In this document: in pieces, positions 25,375-33,173 of the stretch
Layout: every line of letters starts with the position of its first letter
Numbering within the stretch: position 1 is the stretch's first letter
Assembly: GCF_001187535.1 (NCBI RefSeq)
Contig: NZ_LFIO01001107.1
Location: 124,001 to 188,000, forward strand
Source of the DNA: Rhizobium ecuadorense
Lineage (GTDB): Bacteria; Pseudomonadota; Alphaproteobacteria; Rhizobiales; Rhizobiaceae
Reading direction: 5' to 3'
DNA: 64,000 nucleotides
Translations under genes and position numbers: made by a program
The notes under the pieces: generated by a model
The model's database searches: none
The model's input: the letters and a program-made list of their open reading frames with translations, nothing else
What the model was told of the DNA's origin: nothing

Positions 25375-26064
25375 ATGACCAGAGCCCTCTATTCCCTGTG
25401 CGGCGCCGACAAGCAGCACCTCTTCTCGCCCCATTGCTGGAAGGCGGTGATGGCGCTGGCGCATAAGGGGCTCGCTTTCGAGGAGATTCCGACGACCTAC
25501 GCCCGCATCGGCGAAATCGGCGGCGGTGTCTCGCCGACTCTGCCCGTGCTCGACGACAACGGCCGGCTGATCCCCGACAGTTTCGCCATCGCCCTCTATC
25601 TGGAAGAGGCCTATCCCGAGCGGCCGTCGCTGTTTGGCGGCGAGGGCGGCAAGGCGCTGTCGCGCCTGGTCGAGGGCTATTCGCAGATGATCATCCATCC
25701 GGCGATCACCCGCATTGCCCTTCTCGACATCCATGCGATCCTCGACGAAGGGGACAAGGCCTATTTCCGCCAAAGCCGGGAAGCTCGTCTCGGCAAATCG
25801 TTTGACGCCGTTGCTGCCGACAGCGAGGCGGAGAAGGTCGCCTTCGGCGCCAAGCTGGAGCCGCTCCGGCACATGCTGAAATTTCAGCCCTTCATCGGCG
25901 GGCAGACACCGCTCTTTGCCGATTATATCGTCTTCGGCGCGCTGCAATGGCTGCGCGTCTGCACCGGTCTCGCCATGCTGGCAGCCGACGATCCCGTCCT
26001 GGCCTGGTTCGAACGCTGCCTCGATCTCCATGAAAGCCGCGGCCGGACTATGACAGCGGCGTGA
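25375..26064 (+). CDS. Glutathione S-transferase family protein
   Basis: The 229-residue protein has a thioredoxin-like N-terminal domain with FSPHCWKAVMALAHKGLAF and the glutathione-contact segment LPVLDDNGRLIPDSFAIALY, then an all-helical C-terminal domain. The cytosolic GST fold is clear but the substrate is not. Its last codons and stop lie inside a 29-bp sequence that recurs at 26811-26839 (see the repeat entry), which suggests that the region just downstream has been rearranged. Confidence 0.9.
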   Translation: MTRALYSLCGADKQHLFSPHCWKAVMALAHKGLAFEEIPTTYARIGEIGGGVSPTLPVLDDNGRLIPDSFAIALYLEEAYPERPSLFGGEGGKALSRLVEGYSQMIIHPAITRIALLDIHAILDEGDKAYFRQSREARLGKSFDAVAADSEAEKVAFGAKLEPLRHMLKFQPFIGGQTPLFADYIVFGALQWLRVCTGLAMLAADDPVLAWFERCLDLHESRGRTMTAA

Positions 26065-26070
26065 AATTGC
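26042..26070 (+). repeat. 29-bp direct repeat, copy 1 (GST 3' end)
   Basis: The sequence begins GCCGGACTATGACAGCGGCG and ends TGAAATTGC. It covers the end of the GST reading frame including its TGA. The second copy at 26811-26839 differs at one base. The copies bracket about 740 bp that contain only one small reading frame. Confidence 0.85.
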
Positions 26071-26131
26071 TGCGGTGGCTGTGTTTAATTGACGTTCAGG
26101 TGCCGCCACATCATCAACGCGGATCTGGGAG

Positions 26132-26431
26132 TTAGCGTAGCGGGCTAGGTTTTCCGAAGACACGGCCTACCAACGATACGATCGCGTTTGCTGCCGAAGC
26201 GAAAATGGAAGGCTTTCGAACGATGGGCGGCAGGCCCATTTCCAAGCGCTGCCGAGGCGTGAGCGATACGGTATCGACGAGGGTCCACGCATCGCCGGTG
26301 GCAACATCTATCAATCCGAGATCTGCTGCCGCTTTGACGACGTCATCATCTGCAAGACCGATACCAGTAACACGGCCTCCTTCTGCAGCAATAGCAGTCA
26401 GAAGCTTATCGATTTCCTGCGAATACGACAC
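26132..26431 (-). CDS. Small protein of unknown function
   Basis: A 99-residue product is predicted from a GTG at 26431, with a G-rich stretch upstream as a weak RBS; a GTG at 26467 would add 12 residues. The first ~60 residues look like a small alpha/beta unit (ITGIGLADDDVV-type segment, VTGIGLADDDVVKAAADLGL), followed by a proline-rich link and an amphipathic C-terminus. I recognise no family. It sits inside the stretch bracketed by the 29-bp direct repeat and has lower GC than its neighbours, so recent acquisition is possible. Confidence 0.5.
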   Translation of the reverse strand: MSYSQEIDKLLTAIAAEGGRVTGIGLADDDVVKAAADLGLIDVATGDAWTLVDTVSLTPRQRLEMGLPPIVRKPSIFASAANAIVSLVGRVFGKPSPLR

Positions 26432-26914
26432 TTTTCGCCCCCCAAGCACCTCGCAACCCCAGCGCACCGAGTAACAGCTTGTGAAATGCTCGTAAATCGC
26501 AGGTAACGTTGGTCATGGAAAGAGACCAAAAATGGTCAGCCAGGTTAAACCTTGCTTCACACTGTCCTAGAGGCCATTAGTTGTATCCAGCAACCTAAGA
26601 AGAAAATGATTTCGACAGCGGGTCTTTCAGCGAATGCCTGGCTGGAATATGAGGTTATCTGAGGCTGCATTCGCTTTTAGCGGAAGTTCGGCACCGCCCT
26701 TACATAACCCTCAGGGCGCGGCAGTTTCTGTTGCCATTCGATCTTGCGCGAAGTGTCATTCGAATTTGCGCGCTACAGCTACAAGATGTCTCGATCGTCG
26801 CCAAACCCGCGCCGGACTGTGACAGCGGCGTGAAATTGCCGCCGACCCCTTGTTTTCGGGCGTTGGGGCGGGTAAAGACCGCCCACTTTTCCCGAGAAAA
26901 CAGAGGATTTGACT
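26432..26914. other. 483-bp gap before ndk without a clear gene
   Basis: This is AT-richer than average and contains short open frames only, none with a convincing RBS or protein-like composition. Copy 2 of the 29-bp repeat lies at 26811-26839. The ndk promoter must be here, but I cannot identify a good -35/-10 pair. The RBS of ndk (AGAGGA) is at the right end. Confidence 0.6.
26811..26839 (+). repeat. 29-bp direct repeat, copy 2 (ndk upstream region)
   Basis: It matches the GST 3'-end sequence at 26042-26070 in 28 of 29 bases (G instead of A at the ninth base). It has no coding role here and looks like a remnant of the GST end, left after duplication or insertion. Confidence 0.85.
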
Positions 26915-27337
<423 letters not shown>

Positions 27338-27382
27338 GGCCACGCTTCGGCATTGGCTCGCAATGCCTTGAATTGACTCTCG

Positions 27383-27409
27383 AAAGCCGGGGCCTCGCCC
27401 CGGCTTTTT
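27383..27409. terminator. Bidirectional terminator between ndk and the lipoprotein gene
   Basis: An 11-bp perfect stem AAAGCCGGGGC/GCCCCGGCTTT with a 3-nt loop is followed by further Ts. The A/T ends make it work in both directions, which suits the convergent genes on each side. Confidence 0.9.
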
Positions 27410-27422
27410 CTATGCCTGACAT

Positions 27423-27926
27423 CTATGCCGGGCACTTGTCGGTGTTCGAGAAATCGACGCTGCCGTCAGGCTTGAAGACCTCAGGATTCTTGTCGTAAAG
27501 CGCGCCGACGACGAGCGGCTTGCTCGGCAGCACGGTCTGATCGAGGTCGGAGCGGAATTCGGTCTTCAATTCCTGCAGCACCTTGCCGTCCTTGTCGACC
27601 AGCCGTACACTGACGGAATAGGGCCGGTCCTTGCGCACGCAATGCAGGTTTTCGCTCTGCAGTGCGATCTTGTTGTCGATCGGATAGATCTTCTGGTTCA
27701 GCACCAGCGGCGCGCCGCCTTGAGGATTTTCGAATTCGGCGATGATGAGAGAACCGTCGGGAATGGGACCGGTCTTCTTCAGCGTCAGCAGATAGGTGGC
27801 GCTCGCCACCCGATAGTTGAAGACGAAGAGATGGCCGGTGACCTCGACCAGGTTTTCAGCCTGGCGCTGGCAGGCTGACAGCAGCAGGCCGATTGTTGCT
27901 GCCGTCAGGATCAGATGTTTCCTCAT
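27423..27926 (-). CDS. Putative lipoprotein with beta-rich domain
   Basis: The 167-residue protein begins with a short basic start, a hydrophobic core and lipobox LLSAC, so Cys19 is probably lipidated. The rest is beta-rich, with VTGHLFVFNYRVASATYLLT and a tail VDFSNTDKCPA containing a second Cys that may pair with the internal Cys in ENLHCVRKD. No catalytic motif is seen. Its first 71 bases lie inside the end of the CGNR regulator gene in another frame; the signal peptide requires this start, so the overlap seems real. Confidence 0.78.
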   Translation of the reverse strand: MRKHLILTAATIGLLLSACQRQAENLVEVTGHLFVFNYRVASATYLLTLKKTGPIPDGSLIIAEFENPQGGAPLVLNQKIYPIDNKIALQSENLHCVRKDRPYSVSVRLVDKDGKVLQELKTEFRSDLDQTVLPSKPLVVGALYDKNPEVFKPDGSVDFSNTDKCPA

Positions 27927-28467
27927 GGAATTCCTCCTTCTTGCGGCGGTAGTGCCGGTTCGCCTTGGCGCGGTTGCCGCAGACCGCCATGTCGCACCAG
28001 GCGCGGCTTCTGTTCTTGCTGCGGTCGATGAACAGCCAGCCGCAATTGCTGCAGATCTTCATCCGCTCCGGATCCGGCATGGCGATCAGCCGCAGCACCG
28101 AATGGGCGGTCGCGGCGGCCAGGCTGCCGGGGCCTGCCTCGCGCAGCACCTTTGCCAGCGCGTCGAGAAGCCCGGCCAGCAATTGGTCGTCGCCGCCATC
28201 CAGTATACGCTGGCGGAAATAGCGGTCGGTTGCTTCCCGCAGCGCGATGAAATCCGTTTCGTTTTCCGCCGCCACCGGCGCGATATCGCCGAAGAGAGCC
28301 CGTTCGGCGCAGAATTCGGCAGCGGCGCGCGGAAAGTCCCGCATCTGGTCCCGGACCGCGAAGCGGTCGATCCGCCGCGTTGCATCGTCGCGCAGGACGA
28401 CGCTGTTGGCGACATCGAGCGCCAGTGCGCCGCCGGCAAAGCGGTGAGGGGTCCAGGAAAAGCTCAT
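27856..28467 (-). CDS. CGNR zinc finger regulator (ABATE domain)
   Basis: The 203-residue protein has an N-terminal ABATE-type domain (FAGGALALDVANSVVLRDD) and a C-terminal CGNR zinc finger at about 140-180: CSNCGWLFIDRSKN, then RAWCDMAVCGNRAKANRHYR. These proteins are presumed stress-related transcription regulators. It is divergent from an orphan permease gene, and the shared upstream gap holds a large palindrome. The last ~20 residues overlap the following lipoprotein gene and are unlike the family, perhaps a neutral extension. Confidence 0.88.
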   Translation of the reverse strand: MSFSWTPHRFAGGALALDVANSVVLRDDATRRIDRFAVRDQMRDFPRAAAEFCAERALFGDIAPVAAENETDFIALREATDRYFRQRILDGGDDQLLAGLLDALAKVLREAGPGSLAAATAHSVLRLIAMPDPERMKICSNCGWLFIDRSKNRSRAWCDMAVCGNRAKANRHYRRKKEEFHEETSDPDGSNNRPAAVSLPAPG

Positions 28468-28471
28468 AATG

Positions 28472-28511
28472 AAATTATAACTGGTGAAATAGGTTTTACC
28501 AGTTATAATTT
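28472..28511. promoter_or_regulatory. Palindromic divergent promoter/operator
   Basis: Two perfect 14-bp arms, AAATTATAACTGGT at 28472-28485 and its reverse complement at 28498-28511, flank a 12-bp spacer. A TATAAT -10 element occurs in each arm: plus strand 28504-28509 and minus strand 28479-28474. Each has a matching CTGGTG/CTGGTA about 17 bases upstream. The site lies in the 65-bp gap between the CGNR and LivH-type genes and so can govern both. Confidence 0.7.
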
Positions 28512-28532
28512 TGCTGAAGCGGAGTGCATGGA

Positions 28533-29429
28533 ATGGCCTACCTTCTGCAGCAGCTGGCGAATGCGGTTCCGCTTGCGGCCCTTTATGCCGCTCTCGCCTT
28601 CGGCTATGCCGTCGCCTTCGGGGTGACGAAGCGGGCCGACATCACCTATGGAGCGATCTTCGCCTTCTCCGGCCAGATCCTGCTGCTCTTCACCGAGCTT
28701 GCCTTCAACCGCTTCTGGCTGGTGCTGCCGGCTGCCCTTGCCGTCGGCGCCGGCGCTGCGATCGTCTATTCGCTGGCAGCGGGCCTGTGGATCGGCCGCT
28801 CGATCATGCTGCCGCTGGTCAGCAAATCGCCGAATACGCTGATCGTCGCAGCCCTCGGTATCATGATCGTGCTGATGGAAACTGCCCGGCTTGCCGCCGA
28901 TACCCGCGCCATCTGGCTGCCGCCGTTCCTGAACGGCGCGGTCGTCTTCTGGAGCGACGGCCCGTTCAAGGTGACGCTGACTTATATCCAGCTGATCGAC
29001 ACGGTACTGATGGCAGCCATGGTCGCCGTGGGTGCGCTGATCCTCAGGCGCACGGCCTGGGGCCGCATCTGGCGCGCCGTCACCGACGATCCGCTGGCCG
29101 CCGAACTCTGCGGCACCAGCGCCGACCGCGTTTTTCTCGTCGCTTATGCGGCAGCCGCCCTCGTCGCCGCCATCTGCGGCATCCTCGCCACCTTCTATTA
29201 CGGCTCGATGGATTTCGGCGCCGGCCTGATGTTCGGGCTGAAGGTGCTACTGATATCAGCCGTCGGCGGCTATTCCGACCCGCTGCGCTCAGCCGGCGGT
29301 GCTGCCGGGCTCGCCGTGGTCGAAACCCTCTGGGGCGCCTATGGCCCCTTCGTCTGGCGCGATCTCGTCATCTTCTCGCTGCTCGTCCTGTTGCTGGTCA
29401 TGAGCCGCAGGGAGCGCGTGGTTCTTTAG
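28533..29429 (+). CDS. LivH-type branched-chain amino acid ABC permease, orphan
   Basis: The 298-residue membrane protein has 8-9 hydrophobic segments and the LivH-class loop TAWGRIWRAVTDDPLAAELCG, followed by GLKVLLISAVGGY. In complete systems this permease works with LivM, two ATPases and a binding protein, none of which is adjacent. It could pair with a distant set. The ATG at 28533 has GGAG eight bases upstream; a GTG three codons earlier is less likely. Its TAG stop interlocks with the moaE stop from the other strand. Confidence 0.86.
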   Translation: MAYLLQQLANAVPLAALYAALAFGYAVAFGVTKRADITYGAIFAFSGQILLLFTELAFNRFWLVLPAALAVGAGAAIVYSLAAGLWIGRSIMLPLVSKSPNTLIVAALGIMIVLMETARLAADTRAIWLPPFLNGAVVFWSDGPFKVTLTYIQLIDTVLMAAMVAVGALILRRTAWGRIWRAVTDDPLAAELCGTSADRVFLVAYAAAALVAAICGILATFYYGSMDFGAGLMFGLKVLLISAVGGYSDPLRSAGGAAGLAVVETLWGAYGPFVWRDLVIFSLLVLLLVMSRRERVVL

Positions 29430-29890
29430 CTTTTCCACTTGTCGCGGGCCGCATCGTCGGCGTCTTTCGCCGCGACCCAGTCACCGGCGGCGCCGTCCTT
29501 GCCGTGCTCCTTCTTCCAGAAGGGCGCCGCGGTTTTCAGGAAATCCATGACGAAGTTGGCACCGTCGAACGCTGCCTGCCGGTGCGGCGCGGCCGCGACG
29601 ACGAGCACGATATTCTCACCCACCGCGATCTTGCCGTAACGATGGATGGCGGTCAGCCCGAGCAGCCCGAAACGGGCAATGGCGAGTTCGCCGATCCGGG
29701 TCATCTCGGCTTCGGCCATGCCGGGGTAATGTTCGAGCTCGAGGGCATCAAGCGTGCCTTCGTCATCGCGGCAGAGGCCGGAGAAGGTGACGACGGCGCC
29801 GACGCCGGGCTTGCCTTTGGAGAGCAGGTCTACCTCGGCCTGCAGGTCGAAATCCTCGTGCTGGACGCGGATCGTGGGGGGGAGGGTCAA
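29426..29890 (-). CDS. moaE: Molybdopterin synthase catalytic subunit
   Basis: MoaE transfers sulphur from MoaD thiocarboxylate to precursor Z to make molybdopterin. The 154-residue protein contains VGAVVTFSGLCRDDE, LELEHYPGMAEAEM, IHRYGKIAVGENIVLV and the late catalytic FVMDFLKTAAPFWKKE. The start is a TTG at 29890 with a GGGGGAGG seven bases upstream; this SD is contributed by the end of the palindromic element that separates moaE from moaD. The product would serve the molybdopterin oxidoreductase at 36724-38862 among others. Confidence 0.92.
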   Translation of the reverse strand: MTLPPTIRVQHEDFDLQAEVDLLSKGKPGVGAVVTFSGLCRDDEGTLDALELEHYPGMAEAEMTRIGELAIARFGLLGLTAIHRYGKIAVGENIVLVVAAAPHRQAAFDGANFVMDFLKTAAPFWKKEHGKDGAAGDWVAAKDADDAARDKWKS

Positions 29891-29897
29891 TGCAACC

Positions 29898-30057
29898 TCC
29901 CCCTTCTCCCCAGCGGGGAGAAGATGTCCGAAGGACAGATGAGGGGGGTGAGCGGCAAAAGCCGCGAACGCACTGAGCGCAAGCGAAGGGCAGCCTTGTT
30001 CCCGGCGGCCCCCTCATCCGCCCTTCGGGCACCTTCTCCCCGAGGGGAGAAGGGGGA
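29898..30057. repeat. MITE-like palindromic element between moaD and moaE
   Basis: The element is ~160 bp. Its ~50-bp arms (29898-29947 and 30009-30057) are inverted copies with few differences, each holding a hairpin of TTCTCCCC/GGGGAGAA, and the arms join through GATGAGGGGG/CCCCCTCATC. The middle has GCGGC/GCCGC. It has no open frame of its own. It resembles rhizobial intergenic mosaic elements (RIME). Confidence 0.8.
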
Positions 30058-30083
30058 ACATGCCGCGCCCGACCTCATCTCGC

Positions 30084-30338
30084 TCACCCCCCCGTCATCG
30101 GCGGAAAAATCCCAATCTCCCGCGCGCCCGAAATCGGCTCGTCATGCTCGACATGCTCCATGTCGAGCGCCACCCTGATTACCTCGGGATATTGAAGTGC
30201 GGCCTCATATTCTTCGCCCAGCGTCTTCAAATGATTCAGAAGATCCGCAACGGTGACGACGGAGGAGGGAAGGTCGATCTCCTCCTCACCCTTGCCGATG
30301 CGTTCGCGCACCCATGCGAAATAGACAAGCCGCGTCAT
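30084..30338 (-). CDS. moaD: Molybdopterin synthase sulphur carrier subunit
   Basis: MoaD is a ubiquitin-fold carrier activated as a C-terminal thiocarboxylate. The 84-residue protein ends PMTGG with the essential Gly-Gly, and has YFAWVRERIGKGEEEIDLP near the start and NHEP-type late loop. Its start overlaps the pgsA stop as ATGA, so pgsA-moaD are coupled. moaE follows but is separated by a 193-bp gap mostly filled by a palindromic repeat. Confidence 0.92.
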   Translation of the reverse strand: MTRLVYFAWVRERIGKGEEEIDLPSSVVTVADLLNHLKTLGEEYEAALQYPEVIRVALDMEHVEHDEPISGAREIGIFPPMTGG

Positions 30339-30925
30339 TCTTCGTCGTCCACGATATGTTTCAGCCCGGCGCGGAAATAATCATAGCCGGTATAGATGGT
30401 CAGCAGTGCGGCGATCCACAGCAGCGCGATGCCGGTCTGCGTCGTATAGGGGAAAATCTCGTCGCCGGCGGGTCCCGCGAGCAGGAAGGCGATGGCAACG
30501 AGCTGCAGCGTCGTCTTCCACTTGGCGATCCGCGTCACCGGCACGCTGACCTTCAGCGCCGCCAGATATTCGCGCAGGCCGGACACCAGGATCTCGCGGC
30601 AGAGAATGGTGATCGCTGCCCAGATCGACCAGCCGGCGATGGTCTGGTCGGCTGCGACCAGGAGCAGGATCGAGGCGACCAGCAGCTTGTCGGCGATCGG
30701 ATCGAGCATGCGGCCGATATTCGATGTCTGGTTCCAGATGCGCGCGAGATAGCCGTCGAGGAAGTCGGTGATCGAGGCAATGACGAAGATCCACAGCGCC
30801 ACCCAGCGCGCCGTGTTGCTGATCGAAAGCCTGCCTTCGATGAAGAAGCAGAGAACGATCAGCGGCACGGCCAGGATGCGGCCGTAGGTCAGAAGGTTGG
30901 GGATGCTGTACGCACGCGATGCCAT
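30335..30925 (-). CDS. pgsA: CDP-diacylglycerol-glycerol-3-phosphate 3-phosphatidyltransferase
   Basis: PgsA makes phosphatidylglycerol phosphate, the committed step to acidic phospholipids, in the inner membrane. The 196-residue protein begins YSIPNLLTYGRILAVPLIVL and has the CDP-alcohol phosphotransferase motif spread over DFLDGYLAR (from ITDFLDGYLARIW) to GRMLDPIADKLL. Several hydrophobic helices follow. The uvrC-pgsA-moaD order is familiar from rhizobia. Confidence 0.95.
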   Translation of the reverse strand: MASRAYSIPNLLTYGRILAVPLIVLCFFIEGRLSISNTARWVALWIFVIASITDFLDGYLARIWNQTSNIGRMLDPIADKLLVASILLLVAADQTIAGWSIWAAITILCREILVSGLREYLAALKVSVPVTRIAKWKTTLQLVAIAFLLAGPAGDEIFPYTTQTGIALLWIAALLTIYTGYDYFRAGLKHIVDDEE

Positions 30926-30953
30926 GGGATCGTTTCTCTGAATGGATGCACCG

Positions 30954-31000
30954 CTACAGCGCCGCGCGTCTTTTCAGGACGCTGTAACACTTTGAACCGA
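30954..31000. repeat. Short dispersed intergenic repeat, copy 2
   Basis: It contains TACAGCG paired with CGCTGTA and a core GCGTCTTTTCAGGACGCTGT that matches the copy at 13720-13756, including the following ACTTTGAA. It lies between uvrC and pgsA. Confidence 0.6.
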
Positions 31001-31130
31001 CGCATCGTACTTTCCTGATAATCGAGTCCGATTTTCGGGCCGATGCGGTAGATGACGGCTTTGACCGCGGACCGTCAACATTGTTTCTGTCTTTTCACTG
31101 CCTTTGCGTGGAATTTGCGACGGACGCCGG

Positions 31131-33173
31131 TTATTTCGCGGCGTCGTCGTGGAAATGGTTGTAGACCTGCCTGGCGACGGCTTCCGAAATGCCTTCCACC
31201 GCCATCAAATCGGAGAGTGCGGCGCGCGAAACCGCTTTCGCCGTGCCGAAATGCTGAAGCAGCGCGCGCTTGCGCGATGGGCCGATGCCGCCGATCTCGT
31301 CGAGTGGGTTCTTGACCATCTCCTTCTTGCGCCGGGCCCGGTGCGAGCCGATGGCGAAACGATGCGCCTCGTCGCGCATGCGCTGGACGAAATAGAGCAC
31401 CGGATCGCGCGGCGGCAGGGTGAAACTCTCGCGTCCCGGCGGGAAGAAGCGCTCGCGCCCCGCATCGCGGTCGACACCCTTGGCGATGCCGATCGCCGTC
31501 ACGCTGTCGGTGATGCCGAGCTCGGTCAGGATGGCGCGCACCGCGGTCATCTGCCCCTGGCCGCCGTCGATGAGGATCACATCCGGCCAGGCCGGGAACG
31601 GCATATCGGCGGCGTCGGCAGCGGCTGCCTGCGCCGTCCGGTCGGGAATGCCTTCCTCCTTGATCAGCCGCGAGAAGCGCCGCGTCATCACCTCCTTCAT
31701 CATGCCGAAGTCGTCGCCGGGCGTGATGTCGGTCGATTTGATGTTGAACTTGCGGTACTGGTTCTTGACGAAACCTTCCGGCCCCGCGACCACCATGCCG
31801 CCGACGGCATTGGTGCCCATGATATGGGAGTTGTCGTAGATCTCGATGCGCTGCGGCGCGTAGGCAAGCCCGAACGTGTCCTTGAAACCTTCGAGCAGCC
31901 GCGACTGCGACGCGGTCTCGGCAAGCTTGCGCCCATGCGCCTCGCGGGCATTGCCGACGACATGGTCGACCAGATCGCGCTTCTCGCCGCGCTGCGGCAC
32001 CAGGATCGAAACCTTGTGGCCGGCCTTTTCGCCGAGGGCTGCTGCGAGCAGTTCCATTTCCTCGATCGTTTCCGACAGCATGATCTGCTTCGGCACCGGC
32101 TTGTCGTCGTAGAATTGCGCGAGGAAGGCATTCAGCACTTCGGCGCCGGAAAGCTGCGGATCGGCCTTGGGGAAATAGGCGCGGTTGCCCCAGTTCTGGC
32201 CGGTGCGGAAGAAGAACACCTGAATGCAGGAGACGCCGCCTTCATGATGGATGGCGAAAACGTCAGCCTCCTCGACGCCGGCCGGATTGATGCCCTGATG
32301 GCTCTGCACATGCGAAAGTGCCGCCAGGCGGTCGCGATAGATCGCCGCCCGCTCGAAGTCGAGATCCTCGGCCGCCTGGTTCATCGCCTCGGCCATATGC
32401 GACTTCACCTTCTGGCTCTTGCCGGAGAGGAAGTCCTTCGCCTCCTGCACCAGTTCGCTGTATCCCCCGTCGCTGACCTCGTGGGTGCACGGCCCCGAAC
32501 AGCGCTTGATCTGGTAGAGCAGACAGGGTCGCGTGCGCGTTTCGAAGACGCTGTCGGTGCAGGTGCGGATCAAGAAGGCGCGCTGCAGCGAATTGATCGT
32601 GCGCCCGACCGCACCGGCCGAAGCGAAGGGTCCGAAATAATCGCCCTTTCTGGCCCGCGCGCCGCGATGCTTGAAAATGGCCGGCGCCCGGTGATCCCCG
32701 GTGATGAGAATATAGGGAAAGGACTTGTCGTCGCGCAGCAGCACGTTAAAGCGCGGCCGCAAGCGCTTGATCAGATTCGCTTCCAGCAGCAGCGCTTCGG
32801 TTTCCGTGCGCGTCGTCACGAATTCCATGTTCGCCGTCTGGCGCACCATCTGGGCGATGCGGTTGGAATGCACCCGGCCGACGGCGTAATTGCCGACGCG
32901 TTTCTTCAGGCTCCGCGCCTTGCCGACATAGAGCACGTCGCCTTCGGCATTGAACATGCGGTAGACGCCGGGGCTGTTCGGCAGCCGCTTGACGAATTCA
33001 CCGATCAGTTCGGCGCCGATGAGTCCCGTCTCGTTGAGGCTGCCGGCGTTCCAGTCGACCGCAGCCGCAAGCGGCGCAGCGGCGGAAACGTCGCCTTCCA
33101 CCTCGATCTCGTCTTCGCTCTCATCCGTATCGTCGTAGAGAACGCCGCCATCCGGCAGCTTTCGTCCGTTCAT
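31131..33173 (-). CDS. uvrC: Excinuclease ABC subunit C
   Basis: UvrC makes the dual incision in nucleotide excision repair. The 680-residue protein has an N-terminal GIY-YIG nuclease region (SPGVYRMFNAEGDVLYVGKA), a Cys-rich patch (CLLYQIKRCSGPC), a UvrB-interacting UVR motif near DLDFERAAIYRDRLAAL, an RNase H-like domain (IEIYDNSHIMG) and a C-terminal helix-hairpin-helix (IGGIGPSRKRALLQHF). About 60 residues precede the nuclease domain, a common alphaproteobacterial extension. The start overlaps the SDR stop as ATGA. Confidence 0.97.
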   Translation of the reverse strand: MNGRKLPDGGVLYDDTDESEDEIEVEGDVSAAAPLAAAVDWNAGSLNETGLIGAELIGEFVKRLPNSPGVYRMFNAEGDVLYVGKARSLKKRVGNYAVGRVHSNRIAQMVRQTANMEFVTTRTETEALLLEANLIKRLRPRFNVLLRDDKSFPYILITGDHRAPAIFKHRGARARKGDYFGPFASAGAVGRTINSLQRAFLIRTCTDSVFETRTRPCLLYQIKRCSGPCTHEVSDGGYSELVQEAKDFLSGKSQKVKSHMAEAMNQAAEDLDFERAAIYRDRLAALSHVQSHQGINPAGVEEADVFAIHHEGGVSCIQVFFFRTGQNWGNRAYFPKADPQLSGAEVLNAFLAQFYDDKPVPKQIMLSETIEEMELLAAALGEKAGHKVSILVPQRGEKRDLVDHVVGNAREAHGRKLAETASQSRLLEGFKDTFGLAYAPQRIEIYDNSHIMGTNAVGGMVVAGPEGFVKNQYRKFNIKSTDITPGDDFGMMKEVMTRRFSRLIKEEGIPDRTAQAAAADAADMPFPAWPDVILIDGGQGQMTAVRAILTELGITDSVTAIGIAKGVDRDAGRERFFPPGRESFTLPPRDPVLYFVQRMRDEAHRFAIGSHRARRKKEMVKNPLDEIGGIGPSRKRALLQHFGTAKAVSRAALSDLMAVEGISEAVARQVYNHFHDDAAK

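Noticed and set aside
25237..26163. A long N-terminal extension of the DinB gene
   Set aside because: It lies antisense to the GST gene. The DinB fold starts at the ATG at 25236.
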